Positions 35,116 through 43,651 are shown, counted from the first letter of the stretch. The stretch: 64,000 bases of DNA from Bythopirellula sp041737835 (GCA_041737835.1 JBGSQY010000021.1); one strand, 5' to 3'. The notes: a model not told the origin generated them from the letters alone. Made by a program: numbers and translations.

Positions 35116-36996
35116 ATGTCCACAGCCGGCCTGACATCCACCGCACAGCAAATTCGCAACGTCGCCATCATCGCGCACGTCGACCACGGCAAAACCACGC
35201 TCGTCGACAAGATGATGATGCAGTCGGGCCAATATCGTAACGAAGATCTCGCGAAACTCGCGGGGGGGCAGCACGGCCTGATTCTCGATTCCAACGATCT
35301 CGAACGCGAACGCGGCATCACGATTCTCAGCAAAAACTGCGCTGTCCGCTACACATCGGCCGCCGGTGAGACATTTCGTGTGAATTTGATTGACACCCCA
35401 GGCCACGCCGACTTCGGTGGCGAGGTCGAGCGCGTGCTCGGCATGGCCAGTGGAACGTTGCTGCTTGTGGATGCCTACGAAGGCCCCATGCCGCAAACGC
35501 GCTTCGTGCTGCAAAAATCGTTAATGTACAATTTGCGACCGATTGTCGTGATCAACAAAGTCGACCGCCCCGACTCCCGGCCGATGGAAGTTGTGAACGA
35601 AGTTTTCGATCTGTTGGTCGAAATGGATGCCCCCGATGAAGTGCTGGAGTTCCCGGTGGTGTTCGCTTCGGCCCGGCAAGGTTGGGCCACGCTGGACCTC
35701 AACGAGCCGAGCGATTCGCTCAAGCCGTTGTTTGAAACCATCTTGCAACACGTTCCGCCCCCAGAAGTGGGACTCGAAGACGGCCCCGGCCGCTTGCAGG
35801 TGACAACGCTCGATTACTCCGACTACGTGGGGCGTATCGCTATTGGCCGCGTCCGCGAAGGCACGATCCGCCGCCGGCAACGAGTTTTGGTGATCGACCG
35901 CGAAGGCAAACAAACCGAGCGGCAAGTTTCTCAATTGCTTGGCTTCGAAGGTTTGGATCGTAAGGAAGTCGACAGCGTTTCGGCTGGTGATTTGTGCGCG
36001 CTCGTTGGACTCGAACCCATCGAAATCGGCGATACCGTTACGGATATCACATTCCCCGAAGCCTTGCCACCGGTGACTATCGACGAGCCCACGCTCCACA
36101 TGACGTTCCGCGTGAACGATGGACCGTTTACGGGTCGCGAGGGCAAGTTTCTCACGAGTCGCCAATTAGGAGAACGTCTTCAGCGCGAACTTCGCTCGAA
36201 TGTGGCCTTGCGTGTCGGACCAGGACCCAGCCAGGAACAGTTTCGCGTGTCAGGCCGTGGCCTCATGCACTTGGGCATCCTGATCGAAAACATGCGCCGT
36301 GAAGGCTTCGAATTGTGCGTCGGGAAGCCCGAAGTCATTTACAAGGACATCGACGGCGTCAAATGCGAGCCGATTGAGCAGTTGGTTGTTGATTGTCCCG
36401 AAGCCAGCCAAAGCGCCGTGATGTCGCTGCTGGGAGATCGCCGCGCGACGTTGACCAAGATGACACATCGCCAATCCGGCGGATTTGTCCACTTGGAATT
36501 CACCGTCCCCGCGCGTTCGCTTATGGGTTTGCGCAGCCGGATGCTCAACGCCACGGCCGGCGAAGCAATTATGCACCATACGTTCTTGGGTTATGAACCG
36601 GTTCGAGGTGCAACTCCGGGCCGGCCTTTTGGCGTTTTGATCGCCAATGAAACGGGCATGGCCACGGCTTATTCGCTCGACGCGCTTTACGATCGCGGGG
36701 AGTTTTTCATCAGCCCCGGTGATCAAGTTTATGAAGGTCAAATCGTCGGCGAGCATTGCCGCGCGGGGGATCTCGTCGTCAACGTCGTGAAAGGCAAGAA
36801 GCTGACCAACGTCCGCGCCGCGGGCAAGGACGACAACAGCCAAGTCCGCCCCGTCCGCGTGATGTCGCTCGAAACCTGCCTGGAATACATCGAAGAAGAC
36901 GAAGTCGTGGAAGTGACCCCCACGCTCGTTCGCCTGCGGAAGATCATGCTCATGGAATCGGACCGCCGCCGGGCGGCCCGTCGTGCCGAGAGCTGA
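35116..36996 (+). CDS. typA: Translational GTPase TypA/BipA
   Basis: A 626-residue ribosome-associated GTPase related to EF-G that helps large-subunit assembly and stress or cold adaptation. The G1 loop AHVDHGKTT, switch I region DLERERGITI, G3 DTPGHADFGGEV, G4 NKVDR and G5 ASA are present, followed by the EF-G-like beta-barrel (domain II) and the TypA-specific C-terminal region. Length and order match TypA, not LepA or EF-G. Three plus-strand genes of unknown function follow. Confidence 0.96.
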   Translation: MSTAGLTSTAQQIRNVAIIAHVDHGKTTLVDKMMMQSGQYRNEDLAKLAGGQHGLILDSNDLERERGITILSKNCAVRYTSAAGETFRVNLIDTPGHADFGGEVERVLGMASGTLLLVDAYEGPMPQTRFVLQKSLMYNLRPIVVINKVDRPDSRPMEVVNEVFDLLVEMDAPDEVLEFPVVFASARQGWATLDLNEPSDSLKPLFETILQHVPPPEVGLEDGPGRLQVTTLDYSDYVGRIAIGRVREGTIRRRQRVLVIDREGKQTERQVSQLLGFEGLDRKEVDSVSAGDLCALVGLEPIEIGDTVTDITFPEALPPVTIDEPTLHMTFRVNDGPFTGREGKFLTSRQLGERLQRELRSNVALRVGPGPSQEQFRVSGRGLMHLGILIENMRREGFELCVGKPEVIYKDIDGVKCEPIEQLVVDCPEASQSAVMSLLGDRRATLTKMTHRQSGGFVHLEFTVPARSLMGLRSRMLNATAGEAIMHHTFLGYEPVRGATPGRPFGVLIANETGMATAYSLDALYDRGEFFISPGDQVYEGQIVGEHCRAGDLVVNVVKGKKLTNVRAAGKDDNSQVRPVRVMSLETCLEYIEEDEVVEVTPTLVRLRKIMLMESDRRRAARRAES

Positions 36997-37169
36997 TCTG
37001 GTTCTTTTGGAATATCCGTTACATCCGGAAAAACATTTGTATTCCCGCGACTTGTGCAGCGCCTATTGATCGCCAAACATGCGTTCATCAAAAGCTATGC
37101 TTGCTTGAATAGTTCTGGCCGGAGTTGTCCGTGCGCAGAGTGATCACCGCAAACAACAAGCTTTGGGCG

Positions 37170-37201
37170 GATCCTTTGAGGGCGCAGATCCTTTGGGGGC
37201 A
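37170..37201. repeat. Near-identical 14-bp direct repeat at a translation start
   Basis: GATCCTTTGAGGGC (37170-37183) and GATCCTTTGGGGGC (37188-37201 region) differ at one base, with a period of 18. The second copy provides the GGGGG ribosome site of the gene starting at 37207. Confidence 0.6.
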
Positions 37202-37206
37202 TAGTC

Positions 37207-37974
37207 ATGGGGTTCATCAATATCAAGTCTCAAGTGAGCACCCGCCGCGGGCTGTCGTTTCTCGAATTCACCGGCTGCCTTGTCGCCATGATCGGCGGCG
37301 TCATGCTCGGCGCGATGTATTTGGGTCTCGATCTCAAACACATGGCTAGCGGTGTTCTCGTTCAAGCCAAAGTTGTTGACCCAAGTTATTTCGCCGTCGC
37401 GGAAGAAGTAATCACTGACCTTCCTAGCGACTCTCCCGACGCACAAAAAGCCGGTTCTTCAAGCAGCGAAACTTCCGTTCCGCAATTGAATGCCAAACCC
37501 GCACCCACTTCCGCTGAAACACGCGCGGCAACCCGGGCCTACTGGAATAAGTTGACCGAATATATGGCTGCTGAAGCTCAGGGCCGACTTCGCGAAGAAG
37601 GCAGCCCCGAAGAGTGGCATCTTTACGACTATTTGGCCCAACGGAAACGAGGTCACGAGCAAGCTCTCGAAACCTTGGCGACGTTGAATGAAGTCGGCGT
37701 CGACGAAAAACTCGTCGCCCACGGCCAGCAAGTCACCAATTGGCATCAGTCGGGCGTCAAGTTGTTCGATCATGCCTTGTCGCTGCTCAGCGATGGTCCC
37801 GGGGCGAAGCTGACCGGCCCATTCGCACAAAGTTGGCAGAGTGCCGCCACGCAGTTGCGGATGGAAGAGAACCTCGTTCTCGACCGCCACAAAGCCGTCG
37901 CCAATTATTTGGACCGCGAATATCCGGACGCTGCCCCGTTTGTCCCCGCGTTACAACAGACTCTCACAAAATAA
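37207..37974 (+). CDS. Membrane-anchored protein with type IV prepilin-like N-terminus
   Basis: A 255-residue protein. Residues 13-35 (RRGLSFLEFTGCLVAMIGG and on) look like a class III signal: basic residues, Gly, then a hydrophobic helix with Glu at position +5 after the Gly, as in type IV pilins and pseudopilins. The rest is a soluble, mainly helical domain (~95-255, for example WHLYDYLAQRKRGHEQALET) after a Ser/Pro-rich linker. No pilin disulphide region or beta-sheet is recognised, so this may be a lone pseudopilin-like or simply a type II membrane protein. GGGGG precedes the ATG. Function unknown. Confidence 0.65.
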   Translation: MGFINIKSQVSTRRGLSFLEFTGCLVAMIGGVMLGAMYLGLDLKHMASGVLVQAKVVDPSYFAVAEEVITDLPSDSPDAQKAGSSSSETSVPQLNAKPAPTSAETRAATRAYWNKLTEYMAAEAQGRLREEGSPEEWHLYDYLAQRKRGHEQALETLATLNEVGVDEKLVAHGQQVTNWHQSGVKLFDHALSLLSDGPGAKLTGPFAQSWQSAATQLRMEENLVLDRHKAVANYLDREYPDAAPFVPALQQTLTK

Positions 37975-38018
37975 CTCCCACGTTGGCCCCGCCAACACAT
38001 GCTTTTGAGGTAATGACT

Positions 38019-39170
38019 ATGTTGCGTTTCAGTTTTCGCTTGCTGCTTGGTGCCTTGGTCGCTTTGCAAACGGTTGCCCCCGCGATGGCCGATGGTTGGA
38101 TGATTGCCGACGATTCCTGCGGCTGCGCGATGGAAGTTGTATGCTGCGAGCCAGTCGCCATAGAATGCGAGGATTGCCTGGATTGCGAAGGCACCGTCGT
38201 CGAAGAGAGCGTCGAAGAAAATCATGACGTGATCGTCGATTCCTGCGGCTGCGAAGCCATGGAAGTTGAAGCCACAACAACCGACGCCACGATCACTGAA
38301 GACAGCGAGCCGGCTCCTGCCGAAACGAAGAAACCCGCGGCAACGACAACTCCCGCACCCGCTACGGCAACAACCGACAAGCTGCCCCCCGCACCGATAG
38401 CGGTTCCCGCTGATCCTGCCAAAACCACCGAGACCGATTTGTTTCCCGGTCCAGCGGCCACCACACCTGCTGCCCAACCGCCGGTGACAGAGTCTCCAGC
38501 GGCAACAACTCCCGTGGAAACACCAGTGTCAAAACCAGCCACCGGCACCGGTGGTCTGTTCGACGAACCCGTCACTCCCGTGGCCGAACCCGACGACACT
38601 TCGATTCCGTTTGCCGATCCCCCCGCCGCCACGACCGAATCCACCCCAGCAGAAGTTGGAGTGACCGAAACCGAAGGAACGGAAGAATTGTTCGTTGAGC
38701 CCAGCCAAGATTCATCGCAAGATTCGTCGCAAGACGAATCTGTTGAGTTCGATGCCGAAGAAACCGTCACCGAAGAAACCGTGCCCGAACAACCAGCCTC
38801 CGATCCGCTCGATGATTTGTTCAGTCCTGCCGAATCCACAGACGAACCCGCTCCCAAGCAAGATGAAACCAAGGAAGAAAAACCTGCCGAGTCGGAAACC
38901 TTCGATCCGTTCAGTCACAACGAGTTACCCATGCTTGAGATTGTTCTGGCCGACGCCGAACTACGAAGCTGGTCCGACCGTCAGGCCGTCGAGCATTGCC
39001 AGGCAAAATTGGTCAGCGTAACCACCGAGGGCATTTTTGTGACGAAAGCCTCGGGCGAGATGCTCGAGATCAATTTCACAGACCTCAGCGATAACGATCT
39101 CAACTTCGTTCGCAATCAAGTGCTCGCCCAACGCGACTTGCTAGCACCCACCCAACTCGCCGCCCACTAG
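38019..39170 (+). CDS. Exported Cys-rich protein with C-terminal SHD1-like domain
   Basis: A 383-residue secreted protein. The signal peptide (MLRFSFRLLLGALVALQTVA) is followed by a Cys-rich segment with the motif DSCGC twice (DDSCGCAMEV near residue 32 and VDSCGCEAMEV near 75) around VVCCEPVAIECEDCLDCEG, about ten cysteines in 50 residues. A long Thr/Pro/Ala/Glu-rich low-complexity stretch (~90-300) leads to a C-terminal domain (LRSWSDRQAVEHCQAKLVSV, LEINFTDLSDNDLNFV) resembling SHD1, a small beta-barrel common in planctomycetes. GAGG before the ATG at 38019 decides against longer frames. The Cys cluster could bind metal or form disulphides; role unknown. Confidence 0.75.
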   Translation: MLRFSFRLLLGALVALQTVAPAMADGWMIADDSCGCAMEVVCCEPVAIECEDCLDCEGTVVEESVEENHDVIVDSCGCEAMEVEATTTDATITEDSEPAPAETKKPAATTTPAPATATTDKLPPAPIAVPADPAKTTETDLFPGPAATTPAAQPPVTESPAATTPVETPVSKPATGTGGLFDEPVTPVAEPDDTSIPFADPPAATTESTPAEVGVTETEGTEELFVEPSQDSSQDSSQDESVEFDAEETVTEETVPEQPASDPLDDLFSPAESTDEPAPKQDETKEEKPAESETFDPFSHNELPMLEIVLADAELRSWSDRQAVEHCQAKLVSVTTEGIFVTKASGEMLEINFTDLSDNDLNFVRNQVLAQRDLLAPTQLAAH

Positions 39171-39323
39171 TTAGCCGGCAGCGTCCCGCAGCCGTTCAAC
39201 TCGCGAATTCATTGATTTCCACGCTAGCACCGGCAAACTCCGCCCGAATTTCCTCATCGCGACAACCCGACGGCGTCGATGTTCCCAAAGAGCGCGAAAT
39301 CGTTGCGCTCGCAGGGGGATTTC

Positions 39324-39857
39324 ATGGAAGCGGTATTACTAGGTTTGGCAGCTCCTGCCGCCGTCAGCACGGCCGGCTCACTGCTGGAGCGCAGCCTCGA
39401 TACCCTGTCGGTGCCGTTCTCCGCGATTCTCGAATCGATGACCGATTCCGAGTCTGCTGACAGCGAGACGTCCTCGATCACCGATATCGCCGACCTCCAG
39501 TCGGAACTCGCCAACCTGCAAGCGAATCTCGCCGCGCGAATTCAAAACGCACTCTCCTCGGCGGGCATTAAACTCGATGAGCCTTTGCAGCTTCGCGTTT
39601 CTGAACTCGATGGCACGGTGGAAGTCGTTGGCAATCATCAACAAAAAGCATTGATCGAAGCCGCACTCGCCGACGATCCGGCATTCGCGCGCGATTTTGC
39701 CAAAGCTCTCGCCATGCAGCAACTCGTGACCGCATCCGAGCAAGCCGAACAAGCCACAACCGATGATGACATTGCGCTAGGTATCGCTCAAAAAGAAGAA
39801 CAATTCGGCATCTTCTCGCTCAGCGAAGACGGACCGACTCTGTTATTCGGCGCCTAG
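39324..39857 (+). CDS. Conserved helical protein of unknown function
   Basis: A 177-residue protein with a weakly hydrophobic start (MEAVLLGLAAPAAVSTAGSL) that is not a convincing signal peptide, a helical middle rich in Gln/Leu/Ala (LQSELANLQANLAARIQNAL), a short beta segment (LQLRVSELDGTVEVVGNHQQ) and an acidic tail. AGGGGG stands about 7 bases before the ATG. It is the last of three plus-strand unknowns after typA. No family recognised. A GC-rich hairpin follows its stop. Confidence 0.6.
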   Translation: MEAVLLGLAAPAAVSTAGSLLERSLDTLSVPFSAILESMTDSESADSETSSITDIADLQSELANLQANLAARIQNALSSAGIKLDEPLQLRVSELDGTVEVVGNHQQKALIEAALADDPAFARDFAKALAMQQLVTASEQAEQATTDDDIALGIAQKEEQFGIFSLSEDGPTLLFGA

Positions 39858-39878
39858 CCGGGCCGCAACGCGGTCCGG
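39858..39878. terminator. Bidirectional-type hairpin between convergent genes
   Basis: CCGGGCCGC at 39858-39866 pairs with GCGGTCCGG at 39870-39878 (one G-T pair, three-base loop AAC). It starts right after the plus-strand stop and lies 11 bases from the hemG stop on the other strand. A T-rich run is missing on both sides. Confidence 0.55.
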
Positions 39879-39888
39879 GCGAAGTGAT

Positions 39889-41313
39889 TTAAGACAAAAA
39901 TCGCTCCGCCACCCGTTTCGCTGCTAAGTCTCCACTTCGCACACAATACGGAATCCCCACGCCCCGATAGCCGTTCCCCGCGAGCGCCAATCCCGGATGC
40001 TGATCCACGCGGCGCTCGATGTCATCCACCAGCTGCACGTGACCGACGTGATATTGCGGCATCTTCTCCCGCCAACGCTGCACTTCCACGTGCAACGGCT
40101 CGCCACGCGTGCCGATGGCCTTCTGCAATTCGCCCAGCGCTAGCCGCGTGAGCTCCTCATCGGGAAACTCGACAAGTTCTGGCCGCAAAGCCCCACCCAG
40201 GAAAATGCGCACCAACACGGTGTCTTCCGGCGCTCGTCCCGGAAATTTGATGCTCGAAAAACTCGCCGCGATGATCTGCCGCTGCTCGGCGGCGGGGACC
40301 ACGAAGCCAAAGCCATCCAATTCGCGTGCGATTTGGTCCTTACGAAACGCGGCACATACGATCGCACTACTCGCATAAGAAATACTGCCGAGCAACTCAG
40401 CGAGGACCGGATCGATGTTATGCACAATCGGTGCGGCCTGGGGCGTGGGCAAAGCCACGACAACCCCCGCAAAAGGACCTTCACTCGCCGCGTTGGAAAA
40501 ATCAATCCACCAACCTTTATCGCTGTCCCCAGAAATCAGCGAAGCCTTACGATCCACGTGAATCGATTCATCGTCGATTTGGCTGACAAGCTCATTCACC
40601 AGTTGCCCCACCCCGCCGCGGGGCGTTACAAAACTTCCATACCGCGCGCCGCTCGCTGTTTCCTGGTCATTCTCTTTGAGATGCCACAGCGTGTGATGCT
40701 TGCGCAGCACCTCGATCGCGTCCGGCATCGTCGCGGCCACGCTCAGTTTCGTGGCGTCGGCCGTATAGATCCCCGCGACCAACGGCTCGACCAAACGCTC
40801 AAATGTTTCCTTACCCAGCCGTTTGCTTGCGAAGCGGGCCAGATTGTCATCAAAGTTTGTGCCTTCGATCGACCGAGGAGGACGCCGCCATCGCTCGGCC
40901 AGCAAGCGAATTTTTCCCCGCCAACTCAAGAGCGACGTTTTAAGAATCGAGCCGACTTGCTGCGGCCGAATCAACACAAAACCTTCCGGCACGGGATGCA
41001 GCCGGTCGCCCTGCCAAACCAACGCCCGACGGTGCTGCGTGTTGGTGGGAATCAATTCATCGGCGATCCCCAATTCCTCGCAAAGCTCAACGGCCCAGGG
41101 TTGTTTCGTGATGAAACTGTCGGCCCCCAGCTCGATAAGCAAATCCCCGACGCGCTGTGTGGAAAGGACGCCACCGAGTCGGTCACTCGCTTCAAACAGT
41201 TCAACATGTGCGTGAGGCAACAACGTGCGCAAGCGATACGCCGCGGTCAGTCCCGAGATCCCGCCCCCCAGGACGGCAAACTTCAGTGGCGGTGGGGATT
41301 GAGAGGCAGACAA
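39889..41313 (-). CDS. hemG: Protoporphyrinogen / coproporphyrinogen oxidase (HemY type)
   Basis: A 474-residue flavoprotein of the HemY (HemG-type, oxygen-dependent) family that oxidises proto- or coproporphyrinogen in haem synthesis. The FAD-binding Rossmann motif VLGGGISGLTAAYRL is at residues ~14-28, then HVELFEASDRLGGVLST and LIELGADSF; the C-terminal FAD site PGLALAGNGYRGVGIPYCVRSG is clear. The only usable start is TTG at 41313; an upstream in-frame stop excludes longer forms. Most Gram-positive HemY enzymes use coproporphyrinogen, so the true substrate is open. The opposite-strand long frame is a shadow. Confidence 0.9.
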   Translation of the reverse strand: MSASQSPPPLKFAVLGGGISGLTAAYRLRTLLPHAHVELFEASDRLGGVLSTQRVGDLLIELGADSFITKQPWAVELCEELGIADELIPTNTQHRRALVWQGDRLHPVPEGFVLIRPQQVGSILKTSLLSWRGKIRLLAERWRRPPRSIEGTNFDDNLARFASKRLGKETFERLVEPLVAGIYTADATKLSVAATMPDAIEVLRKHHTLWHLKENDQETASGARYGSFVTPRGGVGQLVNELVSQIDDESIHVDRKASLISGDSDKGWWIDFSNAASEGPFAGVVVALPTPQAAPIVHNIDPVLAELLGSISYASSAIVCAAFRKDQIARELDGFGFVVPAAEQRQIIAASFSSIKFPGRAPEDTVLVRIFLGGALRPELVEFPDEELTRLALGELQKAIGTRGEPLHVEVQRWREKMPQYHVGHVQLVDDIERRVDQHPGLALAGNGYRGVGIPYCVRSGDLAAKRVAERFLS

Positions 41314-41556
41314 AAAGGACTCACTGGCACGATGGAGGAAGCTGAATCCTCTATTGTCTCACGAGCAAGCCAACTCTGTCCACGGGGGCGAAACGTGCCT
41401 GTAACCGTGGTCTGTGACCGCGGATTCTTCCCAACCTGTAGCCGAGGTCTCATGGCTGATCAACCAAACGACGATCTCGATAGAGTTCCGCGCTCAGCTG
41501 GGAAAACTTTCGGTATCACCGGGATCGGTTTGTTGAGGATTGCGAGGGGCGGTGGA

Positions 41557-42123
41557 TTATCTTGGCTTGTTCCTAGCGACTTTCTTCGCGAATGGGCCTT
41601 TAGGCAATGGGATTAACTCAGCTTCTTGCGGCTTCTTTGGTGAGTAGGTTGTGGGCTGAGTTCGCTCTGCTACGTCATCAGTGAAGTTCAGTAATAATTG
41701 GTAGCTCCCGCCAACTGTATTATTGTCATTCCAGCTATCGACATCTATTTTCAGTTGCGTGCAGTCGCCGACAATTTGGGACCGGCGGCGCTGAAAAGCA
41801 TCCGTCATATAGACCTCGTCTACCTTGCGCATATCGCCCCAGAAAGTTTTCTGGGTATCGCCATCACACTTAACTATTGCATGCAAAGTCCGTACATGAC
41901 GGCCCTGCGGGTCAATGTGATATTGCTCTCTAAATGCCTTGGCAAACTCTCGTTTGCATAATTGGCGACGTAAATCCGCTAAATTGGTTCTAGACCAATG
42001 ATCGTTGTTGATGGCGAAGTCTGCCAGTTTATTTAAGTCAATTGGTTCATCTCCGCCTGCCTGTAAATACAGATCATAGATATCCATCATCTGGTCTGTT
42101 TTCTTGCGTACGATAGTAGTCAT
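41557..42123 (-). CDS. Third gene of the toxin-antitoxin island, unknown
   Basis: A 188-residue basic protein not recognised. It starts MTTIVRKKTDQMMDIYDLYL; residues 1-80 look helical with a pattern like IDLNKLADFAINN, residues ~80-160 look beta-rich (HAIVKCDGDTQKTFWGDMRK, GGSYQLLLNFTDDV), and the tail is Pro/Lys-rich (PKGPFAKKVARNKPR). No catalytic motif or membrane helix is evident. The ribosome site GGGAG lies about 6 bases before the ATG, and only 9 bases separate it from the HigA-ImmA gene, so it belongs to the same transcript. Base composition is lower in GC than surrounding core genes. Possible accessory antitoxin, effector or regulator; unproven. Confidence 0.7.
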   Translation of the reverse strand: MTTIVRKKTDQMMDIYDLYLQAGGDEPIDLNKLADFAINNDHWSRTNLADLRRQLCKREFAKAFREQYHIDPQGRHVRTLHAIVKCDGDTQKTFWGDMRKVDEVYMTDAFQRRRSQIVGDCTQLKIDVDSWNDNNTVGGSYQLLLNFTDDVAERTQPTTYSPKKPQEAELIPLPKGPFAKKVARNKPR

Positions 42124-42132
42124 TCTTACTCC

Positions 42133-43233
42133 CTACTCTGTTGGCGAGGAATGACCCCACCCATCCGTAAGTGCGTTAGGGGCGATGAGGCTGCGCACGG
42201 GTGGCAGCATTTCTCGGCTATGCGAATAATTTATTGCATCCCGGTGCTGAAGTTGTCCCACGACAATACCAGGGTGAATTCCGTGAAGGTTTGCAAATTG
42301 AATAATTTTTACTTTCGAGAATCGCGGGCGATGTCGGATAATGAACGATTCAATTTTTTCACTCGGAACCAAATAGTTACTTGCTTCCTTATTTGCTCGT
42401 CGCTCGACCTCCGAAATGTCGGCTGTCGCTACTCTGTTTGGACCAACCAAATTAACATCTATGCTTGCATCGCCGTGTAAAACATGGCTAAGCTCGTGAA
42501 ATAACGTGAACCAAAAGTTGTCAATGCGATCATATCGCAGAGATAACGCGATTACAGGAGACTTCTTGTCGAGCCAAAATACAGCCCCGTCAATCGCTGC
42601 GCCTTGCAATCCCTTAATTAACACGAGGCGTATTCCCATTCTCCCAAGCAACTTTGGAACATGACGCACTTCATGCTCACTTGTGACAAGCGCACGCAGT
42701 TCATCTAAATACTTGCGAGCCTTGGGCTCGCTATATGGCGAAACATCCACAATCTTTCGAGCCATATTGCGTGCTTGATACATCCATGCACGCTGAGCCG
42801 GTGTATCCGTCTCGTAAGAAGTCGATTTTCTGGCAGCAACTTCAAACGGTTCCGAAAAAAAATCATTTACCGCGGCTTCTAACGCAGAAACATCCTCAAG
42901 ATCGGGAATCCATTTCCGCAGGATCATTTCTTTTACAGGGGCGAATTCATAAAGCTTTGCACGTCTCGCGACAGCGTCGGAATTTGGCTTTTCCTGAGCA
43001 AGCCGATAGGCGCTTTCCAGATTGAGCCACAATTCGGCGGTGGTGCCAAACGCCGCAGCGAGTTCCCTTGCGGTCTGTGGAGTAATGGCCTTAACGCCAG
43101 TGATAATTTGATTGACGGTCTTTAGTGGACGGCCCAAAATATGAGCGAATGCCTCCTGCGTCCAACCACGAGCCTCAAGTTCGTCTCTAATATATTCGCC
43201 TGGAGCAAATGAGGCTTTGTTCATCGCAGTCAT
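42133..43233 (-). CDS. HigA-type antitoxin fused to ImmA/IrrE metallopeptidase
   Basis: A 366-residue fusion. Residues ~8-80 are a HigA/VapI-type XRE helix-turn-helix (APGEYIRDELEARGWTQEAF, ILGRPLKTVNQIITGVKAIT, AELWLNLESAYRLA). Residues ~190-330 are an ImmA/IrrE (DUF955) zinc peptidase with the HELSH motif in FWFTLFHELSHVLHGD and the downstream EVERRANKEASNYLVP. It should bind the operator dyad upstream of the operon and neutralise the HigB-like toxin, while the peptidase may allow stress-triggered release. GGAGGG stands before the ATG at 43233. It follows higB by 16 bases. This toxin-first order is typical of HigBA. Confidence 0.88.
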   Translation of the reverse strand: MTAMNKASFAPGEYIRDELEARGWTQEAFAHILGRPLKTVNQIITGVKAITPQTARELAAAFGTTAELWLNLESAYRLAQEKPNSDAVARRAKLYEFAPVKEMILRKWIPDLEDVSALEAAVNDFFSEPFEVAARKSTSYETDTPAQRAWMYQARNMARKIVDVSPYSEPKARKYLDELRALVTSEHEVRHVPKLLGRMGIRLVLIKGLQGAAIDGAVFWLDKKSPVIALSLRYDRIDNFWFTLFHELSHVLHGDASIDVNLVGPNRVATADISEVERRANKEASNYLVPSEKIESFIIRHRPRFSKVKIIQFANLHGIHPGIVVGQLQHRDAINYSHSREMLPPVRSLIAPNALTDGWGHSSPTE

Positions 43234-43249
43234 TGTTAGCCCTCCTCAT

Positions 43250-43546
43250 TTACTTGTGATAATCTTCGATACCTATTAACACGATTATGTTCTTGGGTGT
43301 TGATTTTTTAATCTCGATTATAAGTCGCCATTGTTTAGTGATTCTTAATGAATACTGATGTGATCTATCGCCCTGAAGTTTTTCAAAGTTCAGCGACCGC
43401 ATGGTGCGAAAATCACGCTCATCCACTGCCCCTCGCACAAAGTTGAGTACCTTACGGTAGCCTTTACCGATGGCGTTGTCGAAATTGCAATCGACACCAT
43501 CCTCCTCCATTGCTTCCAACTCGGGATTGGCAAACTCAACTTCCAT
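43250..43546 (-). CDS. HigB/RelE-type toxin
   Basis: A 98-residue toxin of the RelE/ParE superfamily, HigB branch, expected to cleave mRNA on the ribosome. The segment FEKLQGDRSHQYSLRITKQW with RLIIEI after it, and the ending VLIGIEDYHK, match the HigB pattern (LKGDRAGQYSIRLNDQWRL, EIVDYH). The basic and aromatic residues usually needed for activity are present. The ribosome site is weak. First gene of the island operon, 36 bases downstream of the predicted transcription start. Confidence 0.85.
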   Translation of the reverse strand: MEVEFANPELEAMEEDGVDCNFDNAIGKGYRKVLNFVRGAVDERDFRTMRSLNFEKLQGDRSHQYSLRITKQWRLIIEIKKSTPKNIIVLIGIEDYHK

Positions 43547-43588
43547 GACAGCCGTCGGACCTTTTCAGGGGTGAAATCCATTTACTTA

Positions 43589-43617
43589 ATCATACGGCCA
43601 GTAAATAATGTCGTCAA
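43589..43617 (-). promoter_or_regulatory. Promoter of the toxin-antitoxin operon
   Basis: Read on the minus strand, TTGACG (43617-43612) and TATGAT (43594-43589) are separated by exactly 17 bases, a near-consensus sigma-70 promoter. It points at higB, whose ATG lies about 43 bases beyond the -10. Confidence 0.7.
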
Positions 43618-43624
43618 TAAAGAA

Positions 43625-43651
43625 TTTTACCTTTAGGCCCAAAAGGTAAAA
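43625..43651. promoter_or_regulatory. Perfect 10-bp dyad, candidate HigA operator
   Basis: TTTTACCTTT (43625-43634), seven-base spacer, AAAGGTAAAA (43642-43651) form a perfect inverted repeat lying 7 bases upstream of the -35 box. Position and symmetry suit autoregulation by the dimeric antitoxin. No T-run follows on the transcribed side, so it is less likely a terminator. Confidence 0.6.

Noticed and set aside
34853..35134. 93-codon frame upstream of typA
   Set aside because: It overlaps the typA start, has no ribosome site and no recognisable product.
37740..38018. In-frame upstream extension of the Cys-rich protein
   Set aside because: It overlaps the previous gene in a different frame; the ATG at 38019 has a ribosome site and starts a signal peptide.
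40333..41616. 427-codon open frame on the plus strand
   Set aside because: It lies almost entirely antisense to the well-recognised hemG gene, has no domain, and owes its length to the codon bias of the opposite strand.
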